Below, piece by piece: positions 16,112 to 24,437 of a stretch of 64,000 nucleotides of DNA. Position 1 is the stretch's first letter; every line of letters begins with the position of its first letter. The notes under the pieces were generated by a model, which saw nothing but the letters and a program-made list of their open reading frames with translations, was not told the DNA's origin and searched no databases. Source of the DNA: an uncultured Desulfobulbus sp. Lineage in GTDB: Bacteria > Desulfobacterota > Desulfobulbia > Desulfobulbales > Desulfobulbaceae. The stretch spans positions 1,024,001 through 1,088,000 of the forward strand of contig NZ_OY762276.1 in NCBI RefSeq assembly GCF_963665445.1. The letters run 5' to 3'. The position numbers and the translations under genes were made by a program.

Positions 16112-18000
16112 TGATGACCTCGTAAAAAGTCAAACCGCCCAATCCGCTCGAAAAGAAGCGACTGGTTGAAAGTTTGTGCCTTCGTGAGTTCTTGTTGAGA
16201 AGTCTTCCCGAAAAAGTTCTTTGAAATATGTTTGGAAAGCCAAAAAGAAAAAAAATAGGCTGTAAAAGGACGTCATTGGGCTGGTTTTCTCGCCCCAGTG
16301 CCTGCTGGCCCGCAATATGTTCAAGCCGATGGCCTTCATGAAGGCGGCAAACCGCACTGCTTTCATGCCACGAACCCGGAGATGTTTGACACCGGTGCGC
16401 CGGTCGAATTCCGACATGGTCGCCTCAACGCCGGCCCGGTACCGGTACTTCTCCCTGAACTCCGGGCTTTCTTCTTCCTGTCGCCGTCGGGCCAGGCGGA
16501 TATCCTTGTCGGTGTAGCGGTAGTAATAGCCCTTTTTTCCGATGGAGACGGGGCACCGGTCAAACGAGGAGCAGTTCTGACAAACAGCGATGGGGAAGAG
16601 TGCGCTGTAGCCGGATTTTGATTTCTTCACCGTGTCGGGTGCCGTGACCTGGGGGCAGGTGAGAACCTTGCCCTGGTCATCAAGGGTGAATTCGGTCAGG
16701 TTGAACTTCTTCTGATTGCCCGGCATGACCGGGGAGATGACTGCCACCTGATGCTCCTGCAGGGCCGTTTCACAATTGCTGTCGCTGCCGTAGAGGGAAT
16801 CGGCCAGCATTTGCTGCGGCAGCATCGCCTTCTGCTCCAGTTGGGCCAAGGCGGGCAGGAGGGCATTGGCATCATGCTGATCCGCGGATTCCACCGCCAC
16901 CTGCGTGATCAGGGATGGTCCACGCTCATCGGTGGTGGTGTAGTTTTCCACCAACTGCACCTGATACCCTTGGCCTTTATGACTGCTGTAGCCGGCATCC
17001 GCATCGGAGGGGTTTTGCAGTGAATCGGAGGGCACCTCCTTGTTCGGCCGGGCCACGGCTTTCTTGCCAGAATCGGCGGTGGTGTCTTCCTCGATGACAC
17101 ACTGTTCGGCGAACAACCGGCTCAGCAGTTTGAAGCTCTGCATGGTGCTGACCTCGTCCACGGCGGCAAAACGCTCGGTCAAGAGCAGCACATCCGCAGC
17201 CAACTGATCAAGGGTGCGGGTGGACTCGGTGGGTTTGACCATGGCGAACAAAGACGCCTGCGATTTGCTCAGATACCGTTGGGTCAACTCCGTGTCGAGT
17301 TGATCAAAGTGTTCCCGGTGGTGTCGCTTCAGGTTGACGAGGAACTTCTTGATCGTTTTGGTGAACAACCCGATACGACCCAGATTGCGCATGTTGGATT
17401 TGACATGCACCGAGTCCATGCGCTGCTTATTCATATCGGCCTTGAGCAACTTGGCCAGGATGCCCAGGGAGGCATCAAATATCTCGGCATAGCTCGCATC
17501 CGAGGCCAGGTGATCGCGCATGGTCCAGAGCGTTTTGTGGCTGAGGTATACAGCCGCGTCGGAGCACGAGGTGATGTTGAGGGCATAGTGCCACTGGATA
17601 TTGAAACAGAACTGCTCAACCGCCTCCTGATCAGTACAATCATGCATTTGCTGGAGGATCATCACCCCCATCATGGCATACAGTTCCTTGGTGGGTCGGC
17701 CATTGTAGTCATGATAATGGTGGCGCAGGGACTCCACCGGGAGTTCAGGCAGGATATGCTTCTGAAAAAGACCTGCCCATGAGTTGTCCAGGAGGGCGCG
17801 TCGTTTGGGTCCCAAATGGGCCCATGGGTCGAGGATGTTGAGCTGTTTGTGGTTTTTCACGTGAAACATTATCTCGTCTCGCATTTAATTGATATTACGC
17901 AAATATATTAACAGAATGCGAGAAAAATGACAATGGTAATCCAGACGTTAATCCTGGAAAATTAACCAGTTAAATAGAAATACTTTTTACGACGCCATCA
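16112..18000 (-). mobile_element. IS1182-like element, copy 1
   Basis: 1889 bp with imperfect terminal inverted repeats (TGATGACCTCGTAAAAAGT versus TGATGGCGTCGTAAAAAGT) and a 5-bp duplication TTTAT on both sides (16107-16111, 18001-18005). Carries a single transposase gene. The encoded protein and flanking IS sequence match copy 2 at 50019-51907 base for base wherever compared. Confidence 0.9.
16130..17884 (-). CDS. IS1182-family-like DDE transposase
   Basis: A 584-aa transposase with an N-terminal DUF772-type segment (GRPTKELYAMMGVMILQQMH), followed by a DDE catalytic domain: ADSLYGSDSN (second Asp region) and GVEATMSEFDRRTG (Glu region), with a Cys-rich stretch (CQNCSSFDRCP) typical of the family between them. 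MFHVKNHKQ at residue 5 may be the real start; the frame starts at MRDEIMFH. Intact, probably active given the identical second copy. Confidence 0.88.
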   Translation of the reverse strand: MRDEIMFHVKNHKQLNILDPWAHLGPKRRALLDNSWAGLFQKHILPELPVESLRHHYHDYNGRPTKELYAMMGVMILQQMHDCTDQEAVEQFCFNIQWHYALNITSCSDAAVYLSHKTLWTMRDHLASDASYAEIFDASLGILAKLLKADMNKQRMDSVHVKSNMRNLGRIGLFTKTIKKFLVNLKRHHREHFDQLDTELTQRYLSKSQASLFAMVKPTESTRTLDQLAADVLLLTERFAAVDEVSTMQSFKLLSRLFAEQCVIEEDTTADSGKKAVARPNKEVPSDSLQNPSDADAGYSSHKGQGYQVQLVENYTTTDERGPSLITQVAVESADQHDANALLPALAQLEQKAMLPQQMLADSLYGSDSNCETALQEHQVAVISPVMPGNQKKFNLTEFTLDDQGKVLTCPQVTAPDTVKKSKSGYSALFPIAVCQNCSSFDRCPVSIGKKGYYYRYTDKDIRLARRRQEEESPEFREKYRYRAGVEATMSEFDRRTGVKHLRVRGMKAVRFAAFMKAIGLNILRASRHWGEKTSPMTSFYSLFFFFLAFQTYFKELFREDFSTRTHEGTNFQPVASFRADWAV

Positions 18001-18013
18001 TTTATTGGAATTA

Positions 18014-18554
18014 GTGCGCCACGAGGCTGCACGAAAGATGAGGGTAGGTCCCTCGGGGTCGGCTTGCAGGAGCAGGCTCCAAACCACCTTAAGCTGCTGT
18101 GGTAAAGAGCCATGGTGGTGAGCGTTAAGGGAAAAGGCCCGGCTTAGGATCGGGTCAGGTATGGATCATGGAGACGAATAACCCTGAACCACTGATGAGG
18201 TGTCGAAAATTTAAGTTGCTGTCTAAACCGGGAACTTTTTCCATCCCGGGATAAGTTCGGAGGGAGCCTGTTTACTGTCCGAGCGGCAGCCGGCATAAAG
18301 GTGGCGTGAACATGATCCGGGCTTTCGTGCGGAACGTGGGAACCTGTCGTTCCGATGGCAAGGGAGAAATCCAAGTGGAGGCCCCACAAGGGTGAGAGTA
18401 CCGATGCGGAGCACAGGGGCGGAGTAGCCTGTAGTAGTGGAGAAGTCCTTGTAATGGGGATGGAGCGAAGGGGCTACATTGTTCAGCTTTTACCAGAAAG
18501 ACAACCAGAAATGGGAGGATCTTTTTGAACGAAGCAAAACCATTCAAAATTTCC
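18014..18554 (+). mobile_element. 5' fragment of a group II intron
   Basis: Starts with GTGCGCC, fitting the GUGYG 5' end of group II introns, and runs through sequence with the typical look of domain I-III, including GGCATAAAGGTGGCGTGAAC and GCGGAACGTGGGAACCTG, to AATGGGGATGGAGCGAAGGG, which usually lies shortly before the intron-encoded reverse transcriptase. The protein frame begins LNEAKPFKIS and is cut there by an insertion-sequence end at 18555. No domain V or 3' end was found nearby, so it is a dead remnant. Confidence 0.75.
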
Positions 18555-18674
18555 TGACGTGGTCAAATAAAAGTAGACAATTTTCTAAGCTGCTTTTTTC
18601 CAATGCTGTTGTTTTGACGTGGTCAAATAAAAGTAGACGTTTTATTAAGCAGCTTTTTCCCAAAGCTTCTGTTT
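18555..18674. repeat. Two tandem 60-bp IS3-type left ends
   Basis: TGACGTGGTCAAATAAAAGT starts at 18555 and again at 18615; the two 60-bp units stay related to their ends (CTAAGCTGC versus TTAAGCAGC). The second is the left end of the IS3 element; the first is the stub of a related element inserted into the group II intron. Confidence 0.75.
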
Positions 18675-19546
18675 CTCAAATTCCATGGGGTTCATATACC
18701 CCAGAGAGGAATGACGGCGCCTGCTGTTGTAAAACATCTCGATGTAATCGACGATATCCTGCCGGGCAGCAGATCGGCTGAGATACCTCATTCCAAAAAC
18801 CTGCTCAATTTTGAGACTGCCGAAAAAACTCTCGGCAACAGCATTGTCCCAGCAATCGCCCTTTCTGCTCATGCTGCTCAGTATCCCATGTTTTTTGAGC
18901 AAGTTTTGAAAATCATGACTGCAATACTGACTGCCCCTGTCAGAGTGAAAGATGAGACCTCGTGAGGGCTTGCGTCGCCAGATTGCCATTGTCAACGCAT
19001 CCATGACCAAGCGCCTGGAGATGGATTTGTTCATTGACCACCCGACGATACGACGGGAGTAGAGATCAATCACAACCGCCAAGTACAACCATCCCTCGGA
19101 TGTCCAAATATAGGTAATGTCGCCAACCCATACGCAATTCGGTGTGATCACGGAAAATCTGCGATTCAAAAGATTGGGGGCAATGGGCAGTTGATGGTTG
19201 CTGTCGGTTGTCGCCTTGAACCTTTTCTTTTGTTTGGCCGTAACGCCAGCCAATTTCATCAGCGTTCCGGCTTTATGCTTGCCGCAACGAAACCCAAGAG
19301 CTCTCAGCTCCTGGGCCATCCTGCGGCTGCCGTATGTCGCTTTCGATTCATGGTGAAGGCCACGGACCCTGGGGATCAGTTGCGCCCGTTCTTGCTCCCT
19401 GGCTGACGGGCTGCGTCTCTTTCAACGGTAGTAACCGCTGCGGCTCACCTGCATGACTTTGCACAGCAAATTCAATGGATACGCCTTCTTCTCGTTATCG
19501 ATAAAAGAAAATCTCAAACCGATTCTTTCGCGAAGAAGGCTGTGGC
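18645..19546 (-). pseudogene. IS3 transposase orfB with internal stop
   Basis: The C-terminal 224 aa (ATG at 19319) carry an rve integrase core: [11 protein letters not shown] (D), [10 protein letters not shown] (D) and [20 protein letters not shown] (E), plus [14 protein letters not shown]. Upstream, the same frame continues to the slippery site but is broken by a TGA at 19422-19424, where SRSGYYR should be followed by Trp. A TGG to TGA change explains it. Normally orfB is made as an OrfAB fusion by -1 frameshifting. Confidence 0.85.
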
Positions 19547-19804
19547 CTTTTTTAGAATCTCTCGCTCCATCCGCAAGCGCTCATTCTCACGCCACAATTG
19601 CTTGAGTTCTGCTTGCAGTTGGACAATGCTGGCCGAGGCTGGGCTTGAATCAGTTACCTTGCCCTTGATCCATCGACGAAGCTGTGTGGTATGAATGCCT
19701 AAATTCCTGGCAGCCTCTGAAATCTTGTACCCCTGATCAGTGACCAGCTTGACAGCCCCTTCCTTGAATTCGTCCGTGAATTTTCTGCGTATTGCTTTCT
19801 CCAT
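19514..19804 (-). CDS. IS3 transposase orfA
   Basis: 96 aa from the ATG at 19804 (GGAGGTGT before it). N-terminal HTH (RRKFTDEFKEGAVKLV, YKISEAARNLGIHTTQLRRW) and a leucine-zipper-like C-terminus (LQAELKQLWRENERLRMERE). Near its end lies AAAAAAG (19553-19547 on the minus strand), the usual -1 frameshift site; a -1 shift leads exactly into the orfB frame. Confidence 0.88.
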   Translation of the reverse strand: MEKAIRRKFTDEFKEGAVKLVTDQGYKISEAARNLGIHTTQLRRWIKGKVTDSSPASASIVQLQAELKQLWRENERLRMEREILKKATAFFAKESV

Positions 19805-19870
19805 GTGAACACCTCCAAAGAGCATCCTAAACGCTCTTAACTTTGTGTCCACTTTTTCTGTACCAGGTCA

Positions 19871-20185
19871 AAAGCAACAGTGTCTGGTACCGTATCCTTT
19901 TCTATTGATCAGGAACCGAAAAGGGAAAACAAAACGGTCGCCGATAAGAAGGGGAGGAGCTTGGGGCTGCCAGTATCAATCTCATCCCCCTCTCGATTCT
20001 GTCTAAAAAATCGGTGGCACTTCAGTCGATTGAGATAACATCCTCTACGGATCATTTTTTTATATAACAGGAGCTCTCACTGAGAAATTGGATATCAGTA
20101 AACGGAGATTTTACAGGCATTTAAAGAAGAACCAAGATAACCAGGCTCAATGCTCGGGTTGTGCAGTGTAGTACTGGTCTTCCAA
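19871..20185. other. Short region without recognised gene
   Basis: About 315 bp between the IS3 right end and the SUKH-like gene. No gene, RNA or 3' end of the group II intron was recognised. Confidence 0.3.
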
Positions 20186-20536
20186 TTATCTACTTAAGAA
20201 TTTTTCAATACCAATTGGTATTAATTCGATACCAAAATCATATGCATCATGAAAGACAAATTCCCATCTCATTTCATCTGCAAGACATATATAACCTATC
20301 CAAGCATCCCAGCCTTTAGTCCCAATTAATATAAAATATCCAGTGCATCTTTGGCTCAATTCACCAAATATCTCAACTGAATTAACAGGTTCTGGAAAAA
20401 TCTCATAGCCTGATTTATGCTTGCCACATCCATTAGTTGCCAACCAATCAATATATTCATTAGGGATTTCAGGAAGGTAAGGAGAACTAAATTTCTGCCT
20501 AATATAATCAAGCTCTTCTACGGATAGTTGCTTCAT
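20186..20536 (-). CDS. SMI1/KNR4 (SUKH)-like protein, possible immunity protein
   Basis: 116 aa. The pattern LPEIPNEYIDWLATNGCG, then YEIFPEPVNSVEIFG, then GYFILIGTKGWDAWIGY and an acidic/aromatic C-terminal part fits SUKH-superfamily proteins, which often neutralise polymorphic or contact-dependent toxins. It is about 4 kb from the RHS gene and on the other strand, not in the usual place directly after it, so it may protect against another toxin. AT-rich compared with core genes. Family call is by pattern only. Confidence 0.6.
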   Translation of the reverse strand: MKQLSVEELDYIRQKFSSPYLPEIPNEYIDWLATNGCGKHKSGYEIFPEPVNSVEIFGELSQRCTGYFILIGTKGWDAWIGYICLADEMRWEFVFHDAYDFGIELIPIGIEKFLSR

Positions 20537-20632
20537 AATTGCCTGAAAGTGATCAAGTTATTGCTCGATTTTCTGTTTGTAATTGTCATGATTTGAACAC
20601 ATCAACCCCAATCGCTATCACGAATTAATTGC

Positions 20633-22945
20633 TCACATAATTCGCCTCGACATCCAAAGCACACCTCCAATAGCAGCCAAGGCCCAGAGCGATGCAAACC
20701 AATTGGCCGTATTTCCTTTGAATATCATGACCAAGATAGCCCAAGCAAAGAATGCAACCAAGTTCGACCAGAAAAATCGCCGACTGTCCGCCAATGCCAG
20801 TGCCTGGATCTCTTGTACCCGAAGGGAGTGATTACGGGCGATATCCACCGCGACTTTTGCTGTCACGAAAACAATGTAGGCTAGGCAAAGCAGACCTGGA
20901 ATCGTAGGCACGAGGCTATGTTTGTACACGCCACTCAGGATCACATGGAGGCATATCCCGGGAAATCCCATACGGACGTACAAGAGCATAAAACCTAACA
21001 GGTGAGTGAACATGTCCCAGACGGTCGAAATCCATTTTTGCACGGTGTTCCGTGTTTTCTTGGGCTTGTCCGATGGTTCTCTGATCAACTCCAGATCACG
21101 CCATGGTATGCCTATGGTCGCTTCCGGTTGAATATCCAAACCATTGACCGGCGCTTCAATCGACAGATCGAAGGTCGACAGTCCAACCGGGTAATAGCAG
21201 CGAATTTGGCCGGACTCTCCTTGTGCAGGTTGCAATAGACCATGTGTTTTTCCCCTGAGCAGCCGGACTTCTTTTCCCCAGACACCGGCCTCCATCAAAT
21301 CTCGCTCAGTGGTGTCGGCATCGAATATCCCTTCCAAACCGGCCAGAGAGGTAGAGCAATCGAGCAAGGCCCGGCGAGCTTTTCTGTGAAATTCTAATTT
21401 GTACATTTCGGCAATCGCCTCGATCAGGGTTAGCCGAATATCCGCAGCATTATCCCTCCACGATCCATTGGTTTCGTTTAGTTCCATTCGTTTGGCCACC
21501 TCAGGATGATCCATCCATTCCTCAACGGAGTGAAACTCGACAATAATCTTTCCCTGCGCGTTGATTGCTCCCCAACGAAGCTTGGCATCTTCCGCAACGA
21601 TGATGCGTTTGCTCCAACGTTTCAGGTAGGCCCATTCCGGTTGCAGGTTCCACTGCCCGGAAGTGTTGATCAATCCCCAAAAGTTACTTCCTTTCGGCTG
21701 AACCGCAGCCGTTCCGTAATCAAAGGCCCGGACATCTCCAAACTGAGGGGTAATACAAATGGCACCGCCTTTGTCTACATAACCCCACAAACCATTTTCC
21801 GCAGAACGTACCGCGGTGAGTCCCTCCCGTTGTGAACCAATCTCCAGCCAGTGAAGATCATCGACTCTCCACGTGATATTCGAGCGTTCTTCACTTTGTG
21901 CAGCACGCCCGTGATAGAGAATACCCTGCCTGCTCACACGGCCAAGCACTCGTTGGCAATGCCCCACCCCGGCTTCATTGACCACTATAGTCCCTTCATA
22001 GTTGGTCGAACCCATCAGTGCCTTGACCCCGGGGGGATTGATTTGATGCCCGTCCCGAGCATCGATCAGATCACAAACTAACTCACCTCGAACATCCGGC
22101 ACGACAGAGGAAGCTGCCTCCAGGATACCTGAGCCACATCTATTGCCACCAGAGAGGTAGGCCCATGAACAGGATTGAATCCATTGGCCAACGACGCGTG
22201 GTGCCGTTCCTTCCAGTTGACGCAGCTGTATAAGTCCATATCTCCCTAGGGCATTACACACGACCAGCGTGAACCCTTCGTGCAGGTGCAACGCCCCGTG
22301 CCCGTAACTCCAACGATACAACGGTCCCCACGCAGCCGGAATACACACCGGATATTCCCCTGTCGGGCCATTGTCCACATCGGCCATCGGCGAGCAAAGC
22401 AAGGTCGTCGGATAGATTTCACCGTTGTCCCAGGTCCAGATCGTTTGTGTTTTGTTCAAGTCGAGTTGAACGAGATCCTCCGGTGAGTAGGGGGCAACGC
22501 AATCTTGATCAAGCCGACCATAAAGCCTATCGATTCTGGTTTGATTGTCGAGAAGAGCGCGCAACGTAATTCGCTCGAACCGTGCCTCTGTCTCCGGTTT
22601 ATGATCGCTATCCAGGATGTAGCCTGCACCTGTTCGTCGAGGTGCGCGCACACGTTTTTCCGAGCAATTTTTTTCCCCTTCGTTCAGGAATACGGTTATC
22701 CATTCTCCCCTTTGTGTGATGTATTTCCTGATCCAAAGGGGGATGTCAGCCCACTTGGAAAGACGCTGCTGCAAGGTCAATGCAGCCTCTGCCAGTATCT
22801 CTTTTCTTTGTTCCGGGGAAGGAGTATCACGGCTGCTTTCCATGATTCTATGCGTTGTGGTACGGTGGTCGAGAACAATTCGTGCAAGCTCGGCAATGTC
22901 GAGCGGAGAAAGTTCTGGGGTATCAGGGGGGGTATCAGAAATCAT
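20633..22945 (-). CDS. WG-repeat protein with C-terminal membrane segments
   Basis: 770 aa from ATG 22945 (an in-frame start at 23098 would give 821 aa; neither has a strong ribosome site). The N-terminal third looks helical and soluble; the middle has WG-type repeats (NGLWGYVDKGGAICITPQFG, NFWGLINTSGQWNLQPEW, LRWGAINAQGKIIVEF). The last 150 residues contain several hydrophobic segments, ending WALAAIGGVLWMSRRIM. Function unknown; WG repeats form propeller-like folds seen in effector and toxin-related proteins. It lies upstream of the SUKH-like gene on the same strand. Confidence 0.65.
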   Translation of the reverse strand: MISDTPPDTPELSPLDIAELARIVLDHRTTTHRIMESSRDTPSPEQRKEILAEAALTLQQRLSKWADIPLWIRKYITQRGEWITVFLNEGEKNCSEKRVRAPRRTGAGYILDSDHKPETEARFERITLRALLDNQTRIDRLYGRLDQDCVAPYSPEDLVQLDLNKTQTIWTWDNGEIYPTTLLCSPMADVDNGPTGEYPVCIPAAWGPLYRWSYGHGALHLHEGFTLVVCNALGRYGLIQLRQLEGTAPRVVGQWIQSCSWAYLSGGNRCGSGILEAASSVVPDVRGELVCDLIDARDGHQINPPGVKALMGSTNYEGTIVVNEAGVGHCQRVLGRVSRQGILYHGRAAQSEERSNITWRVDDLHWLEIGSQREGLTAVRSAENGLWGYVDKGGAICITPQFGDVRAFDYGTAAVQPKGSNFWGLINTSGQWNLQPEWAYLKRWSKRIIVAEDAKLRWGAINAQGKIIVEFHSVEEWMDHPEVAKRMELNETNGSWRDNAADIRLTLIEAIAEMYKLEFHRKARRALLDCSTSLAGLEGIFDADTTERDLMEAGVWGKEVRLLRGKTHGLLQPAQGESGQIRCYYPVGLSTFDLSIEAPVNGLDIQPEATIGIPWRDLELIREPSDKPKKTRNTVQKWISTVWDMFTHLLGFMLLYVRMGFPGICLHVILSGVYKHSLVPTIPGLLCLAYIVFVTAKVAVDIARNHSLRVQEIQALALADSRRFFWSNLVAFFAWAILVMIFKGNTANWFASLWALAAIGGVLWMSRRIM

Positions 22946-23192
22946 ATTGCATTGGGCTCCGAGAGGTTGCCGTTTCGGTATGATATAGAAATGGATCGTA
23001 CCAGATAATCTTTTCTGTATGCAGCTGAATAATGAATCCGGCATTTTCCCTAACGCTGTGAATTTCGGTTTTGTATCAGCGATCAAATGATATATCATTC
23101 AAAAGATTTACAGCAAAAAATTGACTAACAAGACTGGTCCGGCTACCGGGTTTGTCGGATACACCCCTATTGGCGAACAGGAGCAATGTCCT

Positions 23193-24275
23193 ATGATCAA
23201 CCCTTTGCGCAAAAAACTCTGCCTGAACTTCACCTCGTTCTCATGTGCTGTCCTGCTGCTTGCAGCTTCCGCATATGCCGACAAGGGCATGCTGCGCATC
23301 GTCACCGAGCCCGGTGATGCCCAGATTTTTATCAACGGCAAACGCAAGGGCAACTCGCCCTCGGAAAAAGGGCAGAGCTTCGCCATCAAACTCGATAAAG
23401 GCGAATACCAGATAGAGGCGCTGATTCCAACCCAAGGGCCAAAAGAACGATTTGGAGGCAAGACGGTTGTTGTCGCCGATGACACCCAGCAGTCTATCAC
23501 CCTCTACCTTGAAGAGCGCGTCTCCGAAAGCTTCAAGCGGACTTATGCCAATTATGTGCCGAATCCTGAGATGGTCGTTTTGCCCGCCGGTACCTTCCGC
23601 ATGGGTTGTTTGGAGAGCGACATCGACTGCCATCGTGATGAAAAACCCATACTCAAAATTGAGATGCCGTCGTTTTCGATTGGCAAATATGAGGTGACCT
23701 TTGAACTGTGGGATGCCTGTTACAGCCAAGGAGGGTGCAGTCATTATCCGGATGATGAGGGATGGGGCCGTGGCAATCGCCCAGTGGTTAATGTCTCCTG
23801 GGACGACGTCCAGGAGTTTATCGCCTGGATAAATCAGAAGACTGGCCAGGACTATCGGTTACCTACCGAGCCTGAGTGGGAGTACGCAGCCCGCGCTGGC
23901 ACCACCAGCGTCTATTCCTGGGGTGACGAACTTGGTCGGAACAATGCTAATTGCGCCGTCTGTGGCAGCGAGTGGGACTTGAAGAGGAGGTCCGCACCAG
24001 TGGGCAGTTTCGCCCCGAATCCCTGGGGTATCCACGATATGCACGGTAACGTCTGGGAATGGGCGAGTGGCTGCATATGGGGTTACGAGGATAAAATGTC
24101 GGCGATCAAAGGACTCGATGGGACCGGCGAGTACTGCAGTGGTCAAGTCGCGCGAGAGGTGCGCGGCGGCTCTTGGGCCAACTTTCAATGGAGTTTACGG
24201 GCGGCATATCGTTACAAATGTTCGCGCGAGGGTCGGTTCAAAGATGGCGGGTTCCGTCTCGCTAGGACAAATTAG
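23193..24275 (+). CDS. Exported PEGA and FGE-sulfatase-domain protein
   Basis: 360 aa from ATG 23193 (AGGAG 9 nt before), with a signal peptide ending near ASAYA. Residues about 32-110 fit a PEGA domain (LRIVTEPGDAQIFINGKRKG). Then an FGE-sulfatase-like domain: MVVLPAGTFRMGC, RPVVNVSWDDVQEFIAW, YRLPTEPEWEYAARAG, WGIHDMHGNVWEW, VRGGSWANF and GGFRLAR. Only one Cys is seen in the C-terminal active-site region (YRYKCSREG), so formylglycine-generating activity is doubtful; many such homologues are structural or regulatory. Just upstream of the RHS gene on the same strand. Confidence 0.8.
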   Translation: MINPLRKKLCLNFTSFSCAVLLLAASAYADKGMLRIVTEPGDAQIFINGKRKGNSPSEKGQSFAIKLDKGEYQIEALIPTQGPKERFGGKTVVVADDTQQSITLYLEERVSESFKRTYANYVPNPEMVVLPAGTFRMGCLESDIDCHRDEKPILKIEMPSFSIGKYEVTFELWDACYSQGGCSHYPDDEGWGRGNRPVVNVSWDDVQEFIAWINQKTGQDYRLPTEPEWEYAARAGTTSVYSWGDELGRNNANCAVCGSEWDLKRRSAPVGSFAPNPWGIHDMHGNVWEWASGCIWGYEDKMSAIKGLDGTGEYCSGQVAREVRGGSWANFQWSLRAAYRYKCSREGRFKDGGFRLARTN

Positions 24276-24437
24276 CCCTTGCTTCTTTACTTTTTGCGCC
24301 GTGTCGGTGATTGGCGATTTGACGTTCTGTGAGCAACCGTTTGCGACCGAGAAAATTCTCTAAAAGTTTACGAAACCGAACTCCGTTTATCCCACAAAAC
24401 TCATGATTGCGGGGATATCGGGAATTACTGAAAAAAT

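Larger units (their letters stand above)
18615..19870 (-). mobile_element. IS3-family element, orfB inactivated
   Basis: 1256 bp with related ends TGACGTGGTCAAATAAAAGT (left) and TGACCTGGTACAGAAAAAGT (right, minus strand). Contains orfA and orfB with an A6G slippery site. No target duplication could be seen, consistent with insertion into or next to another IS end. An in-frame stop in orfB makes it non-autonomous. Confidence 0.8.

Noticed and set aside
23121..24275. Active formylglycine-generating enzyme
   Set aside because: The expected pair of active-site Cys is not evident, and a PEGA domain precedes the fold.
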